64,000 nucleotides of DNA. Origin: Ww85 sp963745765. Lineage in GTDB: Bacteria; Desulfobacterota; Desulfobulbia; Desulfobulbales; Desulfocapsaceae. The DNA is taken from the NCBI GenBank assembly GCA_963745765.1, contig CAVUYQ010000036.1:88214-152213 (forward strand), given 5' to 3'. Position numbers and translations under genes: made by a program. Positions 1 to 6,841 of this stretch are shown piece after piece. Positions within the stretch are counted from its first letter, which is position 1; every line of letters begins with the position of its first letter. Below the pieces are notes generated by a model. The model did no database searches. It was given only the letters and a program-made list of their open reading frames with translations, and was not told where the DNA came from.

Positions 1-24
1 ATAACAATATCTGCTCTGCGATAA

Positions 25-60
25 AAAGAGGGCAGACCATGCAACGCTGATCTGCCCTCT
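25..60 (-). terminator. Rho-independent terminator of desulfoferrodoxin gene
   Basis: A perfect 10-bp inverted repeat (27-36 with 51-60, 14-nt loop) lies just downstream of the desulfoferrodoxin stop. On the minus strand the stem is followed by a short T-rich run (complement of 21-27), as expected for an intrinsic terminator of the minus-strand gene. Confidence 0.75.
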
Positions 61-100
61 GCATCGAAACCAAACAATGTTATCGCTAACGGATGCTCTT

Positions 101-475
101 TTAGCCTTTCCAGAGACCGTGCAGGTTGCAATAGGAACGCACGCTGACCGTAAAGGCGTCAACGGGAAAGAATGCTTTCGGGGCTTCGCCCGGATTGAGA
201 AATACCTTGTAGTTTGTTTCTCCGGCACTCAATTCGATCCACTCGATAAAATGTTTTTCTTCCATCGGGTGGTCGACCGAACCGACCGATACCTGCCAGC
301 CGCCATCAACATTTTCTGCGATAGGAACGTGTTTCTCCTTGGCTGCATCGACGCTGTTTTCTGACATCAGGATCATATCCTGTCCACAGCAGACCAGCGC
401 TCCGTCTCCACCGGTCAGCACTTCAACGATATTGCCACATATCTTACATTTATAAACTTCAAATCTTTGCGCCAT
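101..475 (-). CDS. dfx: Desulfoferrodoxin (superoxide reductase, class I / 2Fe-SOR)
   Basis: The 124-residue protein has both iron centres of a classical desulfoferrodoxin. The N-terminal desulforedoxin-like centre I has Cys10, Cys13, Cys29 and Cys30. The catalytic centre II has His49, His69, His75, Cys116 and His119. The family reduces superoxide to hydrogen peroxide in the cytoplasm of anaerobes, drawing electrons from rubredoxin; a rubredoxin gene lies at 4953-5114. The ATG at 475 is chosen because a GGAGGAATT ribosome site lies directly upstream; the frame stays open further upstream, but that part resembles no desulfoferrodoxin. The gene is monocistronic with its own terminator. Family and function are secure from the residues seen. 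Confidence 0.97.
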   Translation of the reverse strand: MAQRFEVYKCKICGNIVEVLTGGDGALVCCGQDMILMSENSVDAAKEKHVPIAENVDGGWQVSVGSVDHPMEEKHFIEWIELSAGETNYKVFLNPGEAPKAFFPVDAFTVSVRSYCNLHGLWKG

Positions 476-910
476 AGTAATTCCTCCTTTCTTTTGCAAG
501 AAATAGTTGATGAAGTCCATTAGTCCGGAATCGGATGTGGACGGTACTATACTTTCTTTCAGTGGCCGGGGGGAGGAACGATTGCCCCCTCCCGCGTCGG
601 TTCTAGCACATGGTTTGAGTAAAACACAATGCCACAGGAAGCCGCAACCGGAAAATACCGGATATAATAGCTTGACCTTGTTAATAATGGATATTATTAC
701 TCGCAGCAATGTTGTCATTGCATGGTTTATTGTCAACAACTTGCTGAAGTGATTATATAATCCGTCGTGGTCTCAGATAGAAGGATGATTGAAATTGACG
801 CAATAGGATTTCTGTACGACGAGTGAATCTTATTGACATCTTGTCAGAGGTGTTTGATAGCTAATCTGGTTAATTGAGCAGGAAAATTATTTCTACGGAG
901 AGATGATATA
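476..910. other. Intergenic region between dfx and the oxidase remnant
   Basis: This is a 435-bp divergent intergenic stretch. It should hold the promoter of dfx (minus strand) and of the small ORFs that follow on the plus strand. I see no convincing gene, RNA or repeat in it. Confidence 0.5.
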
Positions 911-1117
911 ATGAGAACAAGCGTGATCACTACAATTTTTGTCGCTGTCGTGACGGCTGCTGTAGAAGTAGCCTTTGCTGGTGGCTATGATCATGAAGTT
1001 AAGGCGAAAAATATCAGTTTTGCTTGAAAAACCGACGGAGACATACTGCTCGGAAAGATCTCGGCAAAGACGGATGGCACTCTTTCTGTTGACGGTGATA
1101 CCGTTTTCTTGCCTTGA
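911..1117 (+). other. Short exported ORF with in-frame TGA, unassigned
   Basis: An ATG at 911, preceded by a GGAG-like ribosome site, opens a 38-codon frame. It has a hydrophobic signal-like N-terminus ending near A-F-A-G-G and stops at a TGA (1025-1027). The same frame stays open for 29 more codons after the TGA, to a TGA at 1115 that overlaps the TTG start of the next ORF. If read through, the product has 68 residues. It has no heme motif or recognised domain. It may be a remnant of an oxidase-cluster gene, a real 38-residue exported peptide, or, least likely, a selenoprotein: no good SECIS hairpin and no redox motif flank the TGA. Confidence 0.3.
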
Positions 1118-1350
1118 TACTTGGCGGACTGTTGCTCTTGACTGCTCTCACGTTCGGGGTATCATATATCGACTGGGGGGGGAACCTCCCGATCGCCCTG
1201 TTTGTCGCTTCATGCAAGGCGACGCTGGTCCTGCTTTTCTTTATGCATATCAAATACGAGGGAATGGTTATAAAGGTTTCCTTTATCAGCACCATGGTGG
1301 TTCTGGCTATAATGATAAGTTTTACCTTTTGGGACGTGGCTTTCCGATAA
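1114..1350 (+). CDS. Cytochrome c oxidase subunit IV (COX4_pro type), 5' end degraded
   Basis: The 78-residue product has the three membrane segments of prokaryotic oxidase subunit IV, with the typical G-V-S-Y-I-D after helix 1 and F-F-M-H-I-K-Y-E after helix 2. The only start in frame is a TTG at 1114. Codons just before it (Tyr-Arg-Phe-Leu-Ala) still look like the family, but TGA codons at 1096 and 1090 close the frame. The N-terminus is therefore probably lost to mutation or to a base error. Subunit II follows 25 bp downstream. This small structural subunit sits beside the catalytic subunit in the membrane, and no catalytic subunit I gene is present here. Confidence 0.75.
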   Translation: MILGGLLLLTALTFGVSYIDWGGNLPIALFVASCKATLVLLFFMHIKYEGMVIKVSFISTMVVLAIMISFTFWDVAFR

Positions 1351-1375
1351 GCAGCATGCAGAGACGTGGAGCTCT

Positions 1376-1966
1376 ATGGATCCGGTAAAAGGCGTAGACC
1401 TGGTTTTCTGGTATATTCTTGGAATATCTTTCATACTCCTGATCGGTATTACCCTGGTGATGATCTATTTTGTCATCAGGTACAGCAGGAGCAGAAACCC
1501 GGTTCCTTCTGATCTCCGGGATAATCTGAATCTTGAGGTAGTCTGGACGGTTATACCGAGCATTATCACCCTGACCATGTTCTGGGTCGGTTGGCAATCG
1601 TATACCGGCCTGAGAAATGTGCAGGAGGACGCCCTCGAGATCGATGTCGCCGGGCAGAACTCATGGATATTTACCTATGAGAACGGCAAGGAAACGGAAA
1701 ATGAGCTCGTCGTGCCGCTTGGCAGGGCGGTGAAACTGAATATTGAATCATGGGATGTGATTCACAGTTTTTACATACCTTCCTACCGGATTAAGGTGGA
1801 TGCCGTCAAGGGAATGAAAACCTATGCCTGGTTCAATGCCGACAGGGAGGGGAAATATGACATCCTCTGCACGGAGTATTGCGGTGCCGGGCACTCCTCC
1901 ATGCTGGCTACACTAAAGGTTGTCCCCGAGCAGCAGTATCTGCCCTGGCTTGAAAAGAAGGATTGA
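1376..1966 (+). CDS. coxB: Cytochrome c oxidase subunit II (CuA)
   Basis: The 196-residue protein has two N-terminal membrane helices (about 8-30 and 55-72). A periplasmic cupredoxin domain follows and carries the complete CuA site near the C-terminus (C-T-E-Y-C-G-A-G-H-S-S-M, plus an upstream His in the D-V-I-H-S-F motif). It takes electrons from cytochrome c and passes them to subunit I. There is no fused cytochrome c domain. The start at 1376 has a GGAG site upstream. The stop overlaps a possible TTG start of the next gene (TTGA), suggesting translational coupling. Subunits I and III are not in the window, so whether this forms a working oxidase is unclear. Confidence 0.93.
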   Translation: MDPVKGVDLVFWYILGISFILLIGITLVMIYFVIRYSRSRNPVPSDLRDNLNLEVVWTVIPSIITLTMFWVGWQSYTGLRNVQEDALEIDVAGQNSWIFTYENGKETENELVVPLGRAVKLNIESWDVIHSFYIPSYRIKVDAVKGMKTYAWFNADREGKYDILCTEYCGAGHSSMLATLKVVPEQQYLPWLEKKD

Positions 1967-1974
1967 GCCTGATC

Positions 1975-2877
1975 ATGAGAGCCCAGCCGGCGCGCGGTGA
2001 TAAACACACGGGCTGCCTGACCAGCTATCGCTGGCAGATAGCCAAGGTACCCCTTTGCCTGCTTGTTGCCTTTTCTGCTCTTTTTGGTTTTCTTATCGCT
2101 TCTCCCCGTTATTCACTGCAGGCGGTAACGGTATTTTCCGGTGTCCTTTTCCTTGCCTGCGGTTGCACCTCCTTGAACAGTTATCAGGAATATCGGCTCG
2201 ACCGATTGCTGGCTCGTACAAGGAACAGACCGCTGGCCCGGGGGCTCATCACGCCCGGTGCCGCACTATTACAGGCCAGGATATTACTATTCCTCGGCTT
2301 GTCGGTTCTTTTTCTCGGGAGTTCAGGGCAGGGACCTTTCTGGGTCGGGGCATTGTCCATCGTTCTCTACAATTTTGTCTATACACCACTGAAATACCGG
2401 AGTATCTGGGCAATGATTCCCGGTGCACTGTGCGGGGCGTTACCACCATTGATCGGCTGGCTGGCCGGCCGGGGAAGTATTGCTTCACCTGTTATTCTTA
2501 CCCTTGTAGTCCTGCTGTCTGTCTGGCAGATGCCTCATTTCTGGCTGGTGGTGCTGGAGAACAGAGAGGATTATAAAAGAGCGATACTGCCGAGCATGAT
2601 AAAACTCATGCCGGAGCGGAGCCTGCGCCTGCTTTCAGTTGTCTGGGTTGTTGCGCTGGTGACCATAATGCATCTCCTGATCGTCCAGCTCAATTACCTG
2701 CCGGCTTTTTCCAGGTTGGGCGTCAGTATTAGCGGTCTGTTGATGGGGCTCTATTTCGCCATTAAAATGTGTGCCAAAGCTCGGCCTGACTATCGAATGC
2801 TTTTCAGACTGCTTAACGGCACTATGTTTCTGCTGATGATCCTTTTGTCTCTGGGAAGTCTCGCCGGAGAGTTGTAG
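1975..2877 (+). CDS. ctaB: Protoheme IX farnesyltransferase (heme O synthase)
   Basis: This UbiA-family prenyltransferase of about 300 residues has several membrane helices. The first polyprenyl-binding motif reads N-S-Y-Q-E-Y-R-L-D-R-L-L followed by R-T-R-N-R-P-L, with Glu replacing the usual first Asp. The second motif is around D-Y-K-R. It farnesylates heme b to heme O for heme-copper oxidases, which fits its place next to subunit II. I chose the ATG at 1975; a TTG at 1963 overlapping the coxB stop would add four residues. Confidence 0.9.
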   Translation: MRAQPARGDKHTGCLTSYRWQIAKVPLCLLVAFSALFGFLIASPRYSLQAVTVFSGVLFLACGCTSLNSYQEYRLDRLLARTRNRPLARGLITPGAALLQARILLFLGLSVLFLGSSGQGPFWVGALSIVLYNFVYTPLKYRSIWAMIPGALCGALPPLIGWLAGRGSIASPVILTLVVLLSVWQMPHFWLVVLENREDYKRAILPSMIKLMPERSLRLLSVVWVVALVTIMHLLIVQLNYLPAFSRLGVSISGLLMGLYFAIKMCAKARPDYRMLFRLLNGTMFLLMILLSLGSLAGEL

Positions 2878-3241
2878 TATCCGGCAGATCGGCGTGAGCG
2901 TGAATGTGATCGTAACGCGTCTCAGAAACGATGGGGCAGACAATGATGCATAGAGAGCCTTGGTTTGCCTTTAGGCTGCAGTACTGCAGCAGGAAACTAA
3001 TTAATAATGATTCCCTTGATACTCATCCGATTATCCTTATCTGTCTCCTTTATGCATCTCATTTTTGGCAGTAAACAATAACAACTGGAAAAAGGTGGCC
3101 ATAAGTATTGTCTGCCATGAGATACGATACGGCAGATGGCTTTTGTTCGCAGGTTTCTTCAATTGAATACGCTTAAACCTGATAATGTGCTGGTTTTTTA
3201 ATAAAAGCCGGAAAGGGATTTATAAAAACTGAGGTGTGATG
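2878..3241. other. Intergenic, no gene seen
   Basis: This 360-bp gap follows the oxidase cluster. It contains a small palindrome near 2981-2994 (GCTGCAGTACTGCAGC-like) that could help end transcription, but it has no T-run. It must also contain the promoter of the Lys/Cys-rich gene. No coding or RNA gene is supported. Confidence 0.45.
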
Positions 3242-3454
3242 ATGGGTGATGGTAAAGAATCGAATAAAAAATGTTGCGGCAAATTCAGAAAAAAAGGAAA
3301 ACACTGCAGCAGCTGTCCGGTAAAAGGGGAAGGCAAAGCATGTAAACCGGACAAAGATCACTGTAAAGATTGTGAGAGCAACGTCAAAGCTAAAAAACAA
3401 AAGAAAGAGAAAAAGAAAAAAACGAAAGATTCCAAAAAGAAGAAAAAGAAATGA
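3242..3454 (+). CDS. Small Lys- and Cys-rich protein, function unknown
   Basis: The 70-residue protein begins with G-D-G-K-E-S-N-K-K-C-C-G and carries eight Cys in its first two thirds. Two are in C-x2-C pairs (C-S-S-C and C-K-D-C) and one pair is C-C. The last third is almost pure lysine with a few Thr, Ser, Asp and Glu. The Cys pattern suggests a metal-binding head, and the basic tail suggests nucleic acid or membrane-surface binding; both are inference. GTG-ATG-ATG stand in a row at 3236-3244, and the GAGG at 3231-3234 best fits the ATG at 3242. It lies 120 bp upstream of an ArsC-family selenoprotein. I do not recognise the family. Confidence 0.6.
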   Translation: MGDGKESNKKCCGKFRKKGKHCSSCPVKGEGKACKPDKDHCKDCESNVKAKKQKKEKKKKTKDSKKKKKK

Positions 3455-3478
3455 AGTGTTGTAAGATAGCTCACTCAA

Positions 3479-3505
3479 TCGAGAAATTCCTCGACCTTTT
3501 TTATT
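3479..3505 (+). terminator. Weak Rho-independent terminator
   Basis: A 5-bp stem (TCGAG at 3479-3483 with CTCGA at 3490-3494) is followed within 2 nt by a T-rich run. It ends the Lys/Cys-rich gene and separates it from the selenoprotein gene. Confidence 0.45.
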
Positions 3506-3574
3506 TTATATACGGACTGCCCCTCGTCGGACAGATCTGAGAGATAGCAATATTTCAACCGGACAGAGGCTATT

Positions 3575-3913
3575 ATGCACGTTGACTGGGCCTATATGAG
3601 AAAGGGTTGAGTCTCCTGTACCAAGGCTCGTGAAGTCTTAGGTCGGGCTCAATCAGATATCGTCAAGGAAATTGACGCCAAGAAAGATGTTATTGCTGCC
3701 GCTGATGTCTGGAATTTTCTCAGTAAGGCAGAAAAGGTCTATGTGGCAAGCGGGCAGAAAATACTGAGTTATGAGCCTGACGCGAGTAACAGGGAAGAAC
3801 TGATTAGAAGAGCTACCGGCCGGACCGGCAACCTCAGGGCACCAACACTGAAAATCGGCACGGATATTTATGTCGGCTTTTCCGCCTCGTTGTATGAAAT
3901 TATATCTAAGTAG
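3575..3913 (+). CDS. ArsC-family selenoprotein (Sec12, U-x2-C motif)
   Basis: The frame from ATG 3575 to TAG 3911-3913 contains one TGA (3608-3610) at codon 12. Read as selenocysteine it gives 112 residues, with an R-K-G-U-V-S-C redox motif followed by T-K-A-R-E-V-L. The rest matches the thioredoxin-like arsenate reductase (ArsC/Spx) fold, ending with the typical R-A-P-T-L-K-I-G and Y-V-G-F-S near the C-terminus. The Sec replaces the catalytic Cys of the family. The family is known to include Sec-containing members; the substrate is unknown, so arsenate reduction should not be assumed. The gene has no ORF of normal length unless the TGA is decoded. A hairpin at 3620-3643 is a plausible SECIS, and selB is at 40814-42745. 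Confidence 0.85.
3620..3643 (+). promoter_or_regulatory. Candidate bacterial SECIS hairpin for ArsC-family selenoprotein
   Basis: Starting 9 nt after the TGA, an imperfect stem (ACCAAGG with TCTTAGGT, then C-T with G-A) places a CGTGA apical loop 18 nt after the TGA. A single unpaired U (3636) lies in the upper stem. Distance, a G-U in the loop and a bulged U resemble the SelB-binding hairpin of E. coli fdhF, although there the bulge is on the other arm. This was folded by eye only. Confidence 0.5.
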
Positions 3914-3984
3914 TTATTATGCATAATAAATAGTCTGCTTGTTGGTATACCGGCAGGAGAGGGTTGGCCGGGACCGGTCAGTGA

Positions 3985-4680
3985 CTATATGGTCGCCTGT
4001 TTTGTTTCGGCTCGCGCTTTTTCCTGTACCGCGGAAGACTGCAGTCTCAAGGCGATATTTATACCCTCATCTCTGCTCTGCTGAAATTGTTTAGTTGTAT
4101 GCCCGTAATGGGGATAATGGTTCTTCAGTATGTTTAACCGCTGGGGTTGGTATCCGGCAGATTTCAGAAAAACGCCGATTGTACTCCACGGTTCTTTGAC
4201 CGGGTGAGAGAATATCAGACTTTGTTCTAGACGAGCCCCGCATTGTTTTAATTTCCTGCGCAGCATCATATTGTGTATTCGATAATAGCCGCGGCAGGAA
4301 ATGAGCGGCAGAACAGCCTGCCCGTGGAAAAGCCGCTTGCCATAATGATCAATCAGGTAGAGAACCGGTCCGCTCGGGTTGTAGGACCAAGTCGGACCGG
4401 CCAGAACGATCAGGTCGTAGTCATCGAAACAGAGCGGTGACAGTTCGTGGATCAGCACCCGCAGGCCAAAGAAAGTGGTGATCATCCTCCAGAGTGTCTG
4501 TATGATTCCATTGAAGGGAAAGACTATCTTTTCCAGCGGCTGCAGCTTTTCTATGGCAACATATGCTCCTGTGCTGCGCATACCGAGGGCAAGGAGGTTG
4601 ATGAGACCACGGGTCTGACCGCTGAGGCTGAAGTAAATGATAAGAATACGAGGATTAATTTTTCGATCTGTCACAAACAA
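3985..4680 (-). CDS. Flavodoxin-like fold protein
   Basis: The 231-residue protein begins with a beta strand (R-I-L-I-I-Y-F) followed by S-L-S-G-Q-T-R, the phosphate-binding loop of flavodoxins. Later it has D-Y-D-L-I-V-L-A-G-P-T-W, the second FMN-contact region. It is longer than a simple flavodoxin, with a basic, less conserved C-terminal part of about 60 residues. Role: probably an FMN-dependent electron carrier or quinone-type reductase; the partner is unknown. The start is TTG at 4680 or GTG at 4674; neither has a strong ribosome site. It lies downstream of rubredoxin on the same strand, but a strong hairpin separates them. Confidence 0.7.
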   Translation of the reverse strand: MFVTDRKINPRILIIYFSLSGQTRGLINLLALGMRSTGAYVAIEKLQPLEKIVFPFNGIIQTLWRMITTFFGLRVLIHELSPLCFDDYDLIVLAGPTWSYNPSGPVLYLIDHYGKRLFHGQAVLPLISCRGYYRIHNMMLRRKLKQCGARLEQSLIFSHPVKEPWSTIGVFLKSAGYQPQRLNILKNHYPHYGHTTKQFQQSRDEGINIALRLQSSAVQEKARAETKQATI

Positions 4681-4900
4681 GGAAATTATATTTGCTATCG
4701 GTTTTGTCTGAAATCAGCTATTGTGCCCGCGCCGGATCGCGACGTTTAAACATCGATCAGGCACTATTTTTATGAAAGATAGAGATACCATGTAATGGAT
4801 TGCGGGACAAGTCCTGCAAAATGGTAACATTAAATAACTGGAAAAGTTTTTAAGATAATGCGGGCCGTTTATGTGCGATAGGAAGAAGTGAGATATGGCA

Positions 4901-4940
4901 ATAAGCATGCCTGCCCCACAAGTGGGGCAGGCATGCTTAT
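4901..4940 (-). terminator. Perfect 19-bp palindrome downstream of rubredoxin
   Basis: Positions 4901-4919 and 4922-4940 are exact reverse complements, giving a very stable stem with a minimal loop. It sits 12 bp after the rubredoxin stop and probably ends or stabilises that transcript. The T-run on the minus-strand side is missing, so it may act as an mRNA-stabilising or attenuating hairpin rather than a classic terminator. Confidence 0.55.
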
Positions 4941-4952
4941 CAATCGATTTTA

Positions 4953-5114
4953 CTAACCGTCGTATTTCCAGAATGCATCTTTTTCAGCACCGCAAACGGG
5001 GCATACCCAGTCATCGGGCAGGTCTTCCCAGGCGGTATCAGGATCGACACCATTGGCGATATCGCCCTCTGCCGGATCATAGATATATCCACACGGACAT
5101 TCCCATTTCTGCAT
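4953..5114 (-). CDS. Rubredoxin
   Basis: The 53-residue protein has the two rubredoxin knuckles, C-P-C-G-Y and C-P-V-C-G-A, and the usual core Y-D-P-A-x-G-D and W-x-x-L-P-x-D-W. The first knuckle is C-x-C here (E-C-P-C-G-Y), one residue shorter than the standard C-x2-C, because the sequence reads K-W-E-C-P-C-G. It carries single electrons in the cytoplasm and is the known donor to superoxide reductase, whose gene lies 4.5 kb away. The start at 5114 follows a GGAGGTAATT ribosome site; the frame extends eight codons further upstream but without a site. The shortened first loop deserves attention because it changes the iron site geometry. Confidence 0.93.
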   Translation of the reverse strand: MQKWECPCGYIYDPAEGDIANGVDPDTAWEDLPDDWVCPVCGAEKDAFWKYDG

Positions 5115-5272
5115 AATTACCTCCATAAAAGTTGATGTGTTCATTTATTGATAATCATTATCGGTTGCGTACGATTATAGCTTAAACAGAGATGCTGTCA
5201 ACAAATCTTGATGGCCGATCTAAAAAAAGGAACCATACAAAGCGTGAACCGATATCTATTGGTTTGTGCTGT

Positions 5273-6676
5273 CTATCTCCCTGAACATCTTCTGATAATT
5301 TCTTTGGCCGGGATCAGAGCCGTTGCCGTCGCTGAAACGATATTACCGGCAACTCCCGGTCCATCCCCGGCCATAAAAAGGCCTTCAATAACGGTTTCAA
5401 GGTTATTATCGGTTTCTACCTGTGTTGCAAAGAATTTTATTTCGGGGGCATAGAGCATTGTTTCATCGTTTGCCACGCCGGGAACAACCTCGTTAAGCTT
5501 ATCAAGCCCTTCGAGAATATTGGAAAGAATTCGCTCCGGCAGGGCCATGGCGATATCACCGCAGGTTACATTTTTCAGGGTCGGATCAATATAACTGTTT
5601 CTGACCCGGTTCCAGGTAGAGCGTCTTCCCCGCTTCAGGTCGCCATAACGCTGCAGAATCGGTTTCCCGCCGCCGATGAGTGTCGCCAGTTTGCCAATGG
5701 CTTCTCCATAGGCCTGATTATCTTCAACAGGATCGTTAAGAACAACTTTTGACAGGAAGGCGAAATTGGTATTAGCACTTTTCCTGTCCATATAGGCATG
5801 ACCGTTGACGCAGACAAAATCCTGGTAGTTCTCAAGGGCGACAAAACCGCCAAGATTTGTACAGAAGGTACGCGTCTGATCATCATAACGACGGGTACGA
5901 ATAAAAAAGGTCGGGTCATAAATAACCGAGCATAAATCCTGCATGATCTCATTGTGGACCTCGACTCTTACCCCGACCTCGATACCTCTCTGGGAGACAT
6001 CAATACCATTTCTTCTGGCAAGTTGACCTATCCATTCTGCCCCGACCCGGCCCGGGGCCATGATAACGTAAGGCGCGGTATAGCTCGCACGGTCTGTAAC
6101 GATGCCGGTCAGGTGATTGCTTTCAACAATAATGTCTTTCACTTCTTCGAGATGATGAAAAACCACGCCGCGTTCCTGTATATGATTGGCCATGGCTGAG
6201 ATGTGATGCGGCAGATTATCGCTGCCCAGATGTTTCTGTTTGATGATCAGAAGATCTATGCCCATTTTCCTGGCATCTTTTCTGATCTTATGGGCCTGTT
6301 CAAGATCTGTAGGATAGACGTCTCCATCCATGCCGAAGCGATTAAAAATAGCCTCTGTTTCATCAATAAGTTTTCTTGCTTCGGCCTCCGGCAGAAATTG
6401 AGTGAGGTCGGTTTTGCCGAGTTTGTGGATAAAATTGAGCTTACCGTCTGAAAAAAGTCCTGCTCCGCCGATTCCGCACAAAATGTTGCAGGGTTTGCAT
6501 TTTATACAACCCTTGTCTTTTATCGGACACTTGCGATCTAACGGTGCCTTGCCTTTGTCGATAAGGAGCACCTCCAGATTGGAGTTCTCGGCAAGATAAT
6601 GTGCCCCGAACAAGCCGGCAGGTCCGCCTCCAACAATAATAACATCAAAATTTTTTTTCGTTCCGGTTCCAGCCAT
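5273..6676 (-). CDS. FAD-dependent oxidoreductase (COG2509-like)
   Basis: The 467-residue protein has an N-terminal dinucleotide-binding motif, V-I-I-V-G-G-G-P-A-G-L. A Cys-rich segment (C-P-I ... C-I-K-C-K-P-C-N-I-L-C-G-I-G-G-A-G) follows at about 50-75. The C-terminal FAD-contact motif is G-L-F-M-A-G-D-G-P-G-V-A-G. This layout is typical of the large uncharacterised FAD-dependent dehydrogenase family of anaerobes. The reaction is unknown. The Cys-rich stretch just before G-G-A-G-L-F-S-D-G is conserved in that family and could hold a cluster or disulfide. It is monocistronic and transcribed away from recA, with 166 bp between. Confidence 0.82.
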   Translation of the reverse strand: MAGTGTKKNFDVIIVGGGPAGLFGAHYLAENSNLEVLLIDKGKAPLDRKCPIKDKGCIKCKPCNILCGIGGAGLFSDGKLNFIHKLGKTDLTQFLPEAEARKLIDETEAIFNRFGMDGDVYPTDLEQAHKIRKDARKMGIDLLIIKQKHLGSDNLPHHISAMANHIQERGVVFHHLEEVKDIIVESNHLTGIVTDRASYTAPYVIMAPGRVGAEWIGQLARRNGIDVSQRGIEVGVRVEVHNEIMQDLCSVIYDPTFFIRTRRYDDQTRTFCTNLGGFVALENYQDFVCVNGHAYMDRKSANTNFAFLSKVVLNDPVEDNQAYGEAIGKLATLIGGGKPILQRYGDLKRGRRSTWNRVRNSYIDPTLKNVTCGDIAMALPERILSNILEGLDKLNEVVPGVANDETMLYAPEIKFFATQVETDNNLETVIEGLFMAGDGPGVAGNIVSATATALIPAKEIIRRCSGR

Positions 6677-6727
6677 GGGTCGCTTTGAAAGTTATGGTTG
6701 TTAAAATGAGAACTTCTGAAAAGCGGC

Positions 6728-6762
6728 AAAAAGCCCTGGGCCGCACCGGCAGCCAGGGCTTT
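6728..6762 (-). terminator. Rho-independent terminator of the recA operon
   Basis: A 10-bp perfect stem (6730-6739 with 6753-6762) lies 80 bp after the recA stop. On the minus strand it is followed by a run of T, making it a good intrinsic terminator for the recA transcript. Confidence 0.8.
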
Positions 6763-6841
6763 GTTGTCCCGTGTAAATATACCTGTTATAACAGATATTT
6801 ACATTGGAAAATCAGGTTGTTCGGTCGATATCAAGGTGGCC

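Noticed and set aside
1028..1060. SECIS hairpin after the TGA at 1025
   Set aside because: Only short, broken pairings (for example CCGA with TCGG) can be drawn and the loop lacks the expected G-U, so no support for Sec decoding there.
5208..5453. Plus-strand ORF opposite the FAD oxidoreductase
   Set aside because: It lies inside a strong gene on the other strand and has no family-like motifs; it is a shadow frame.
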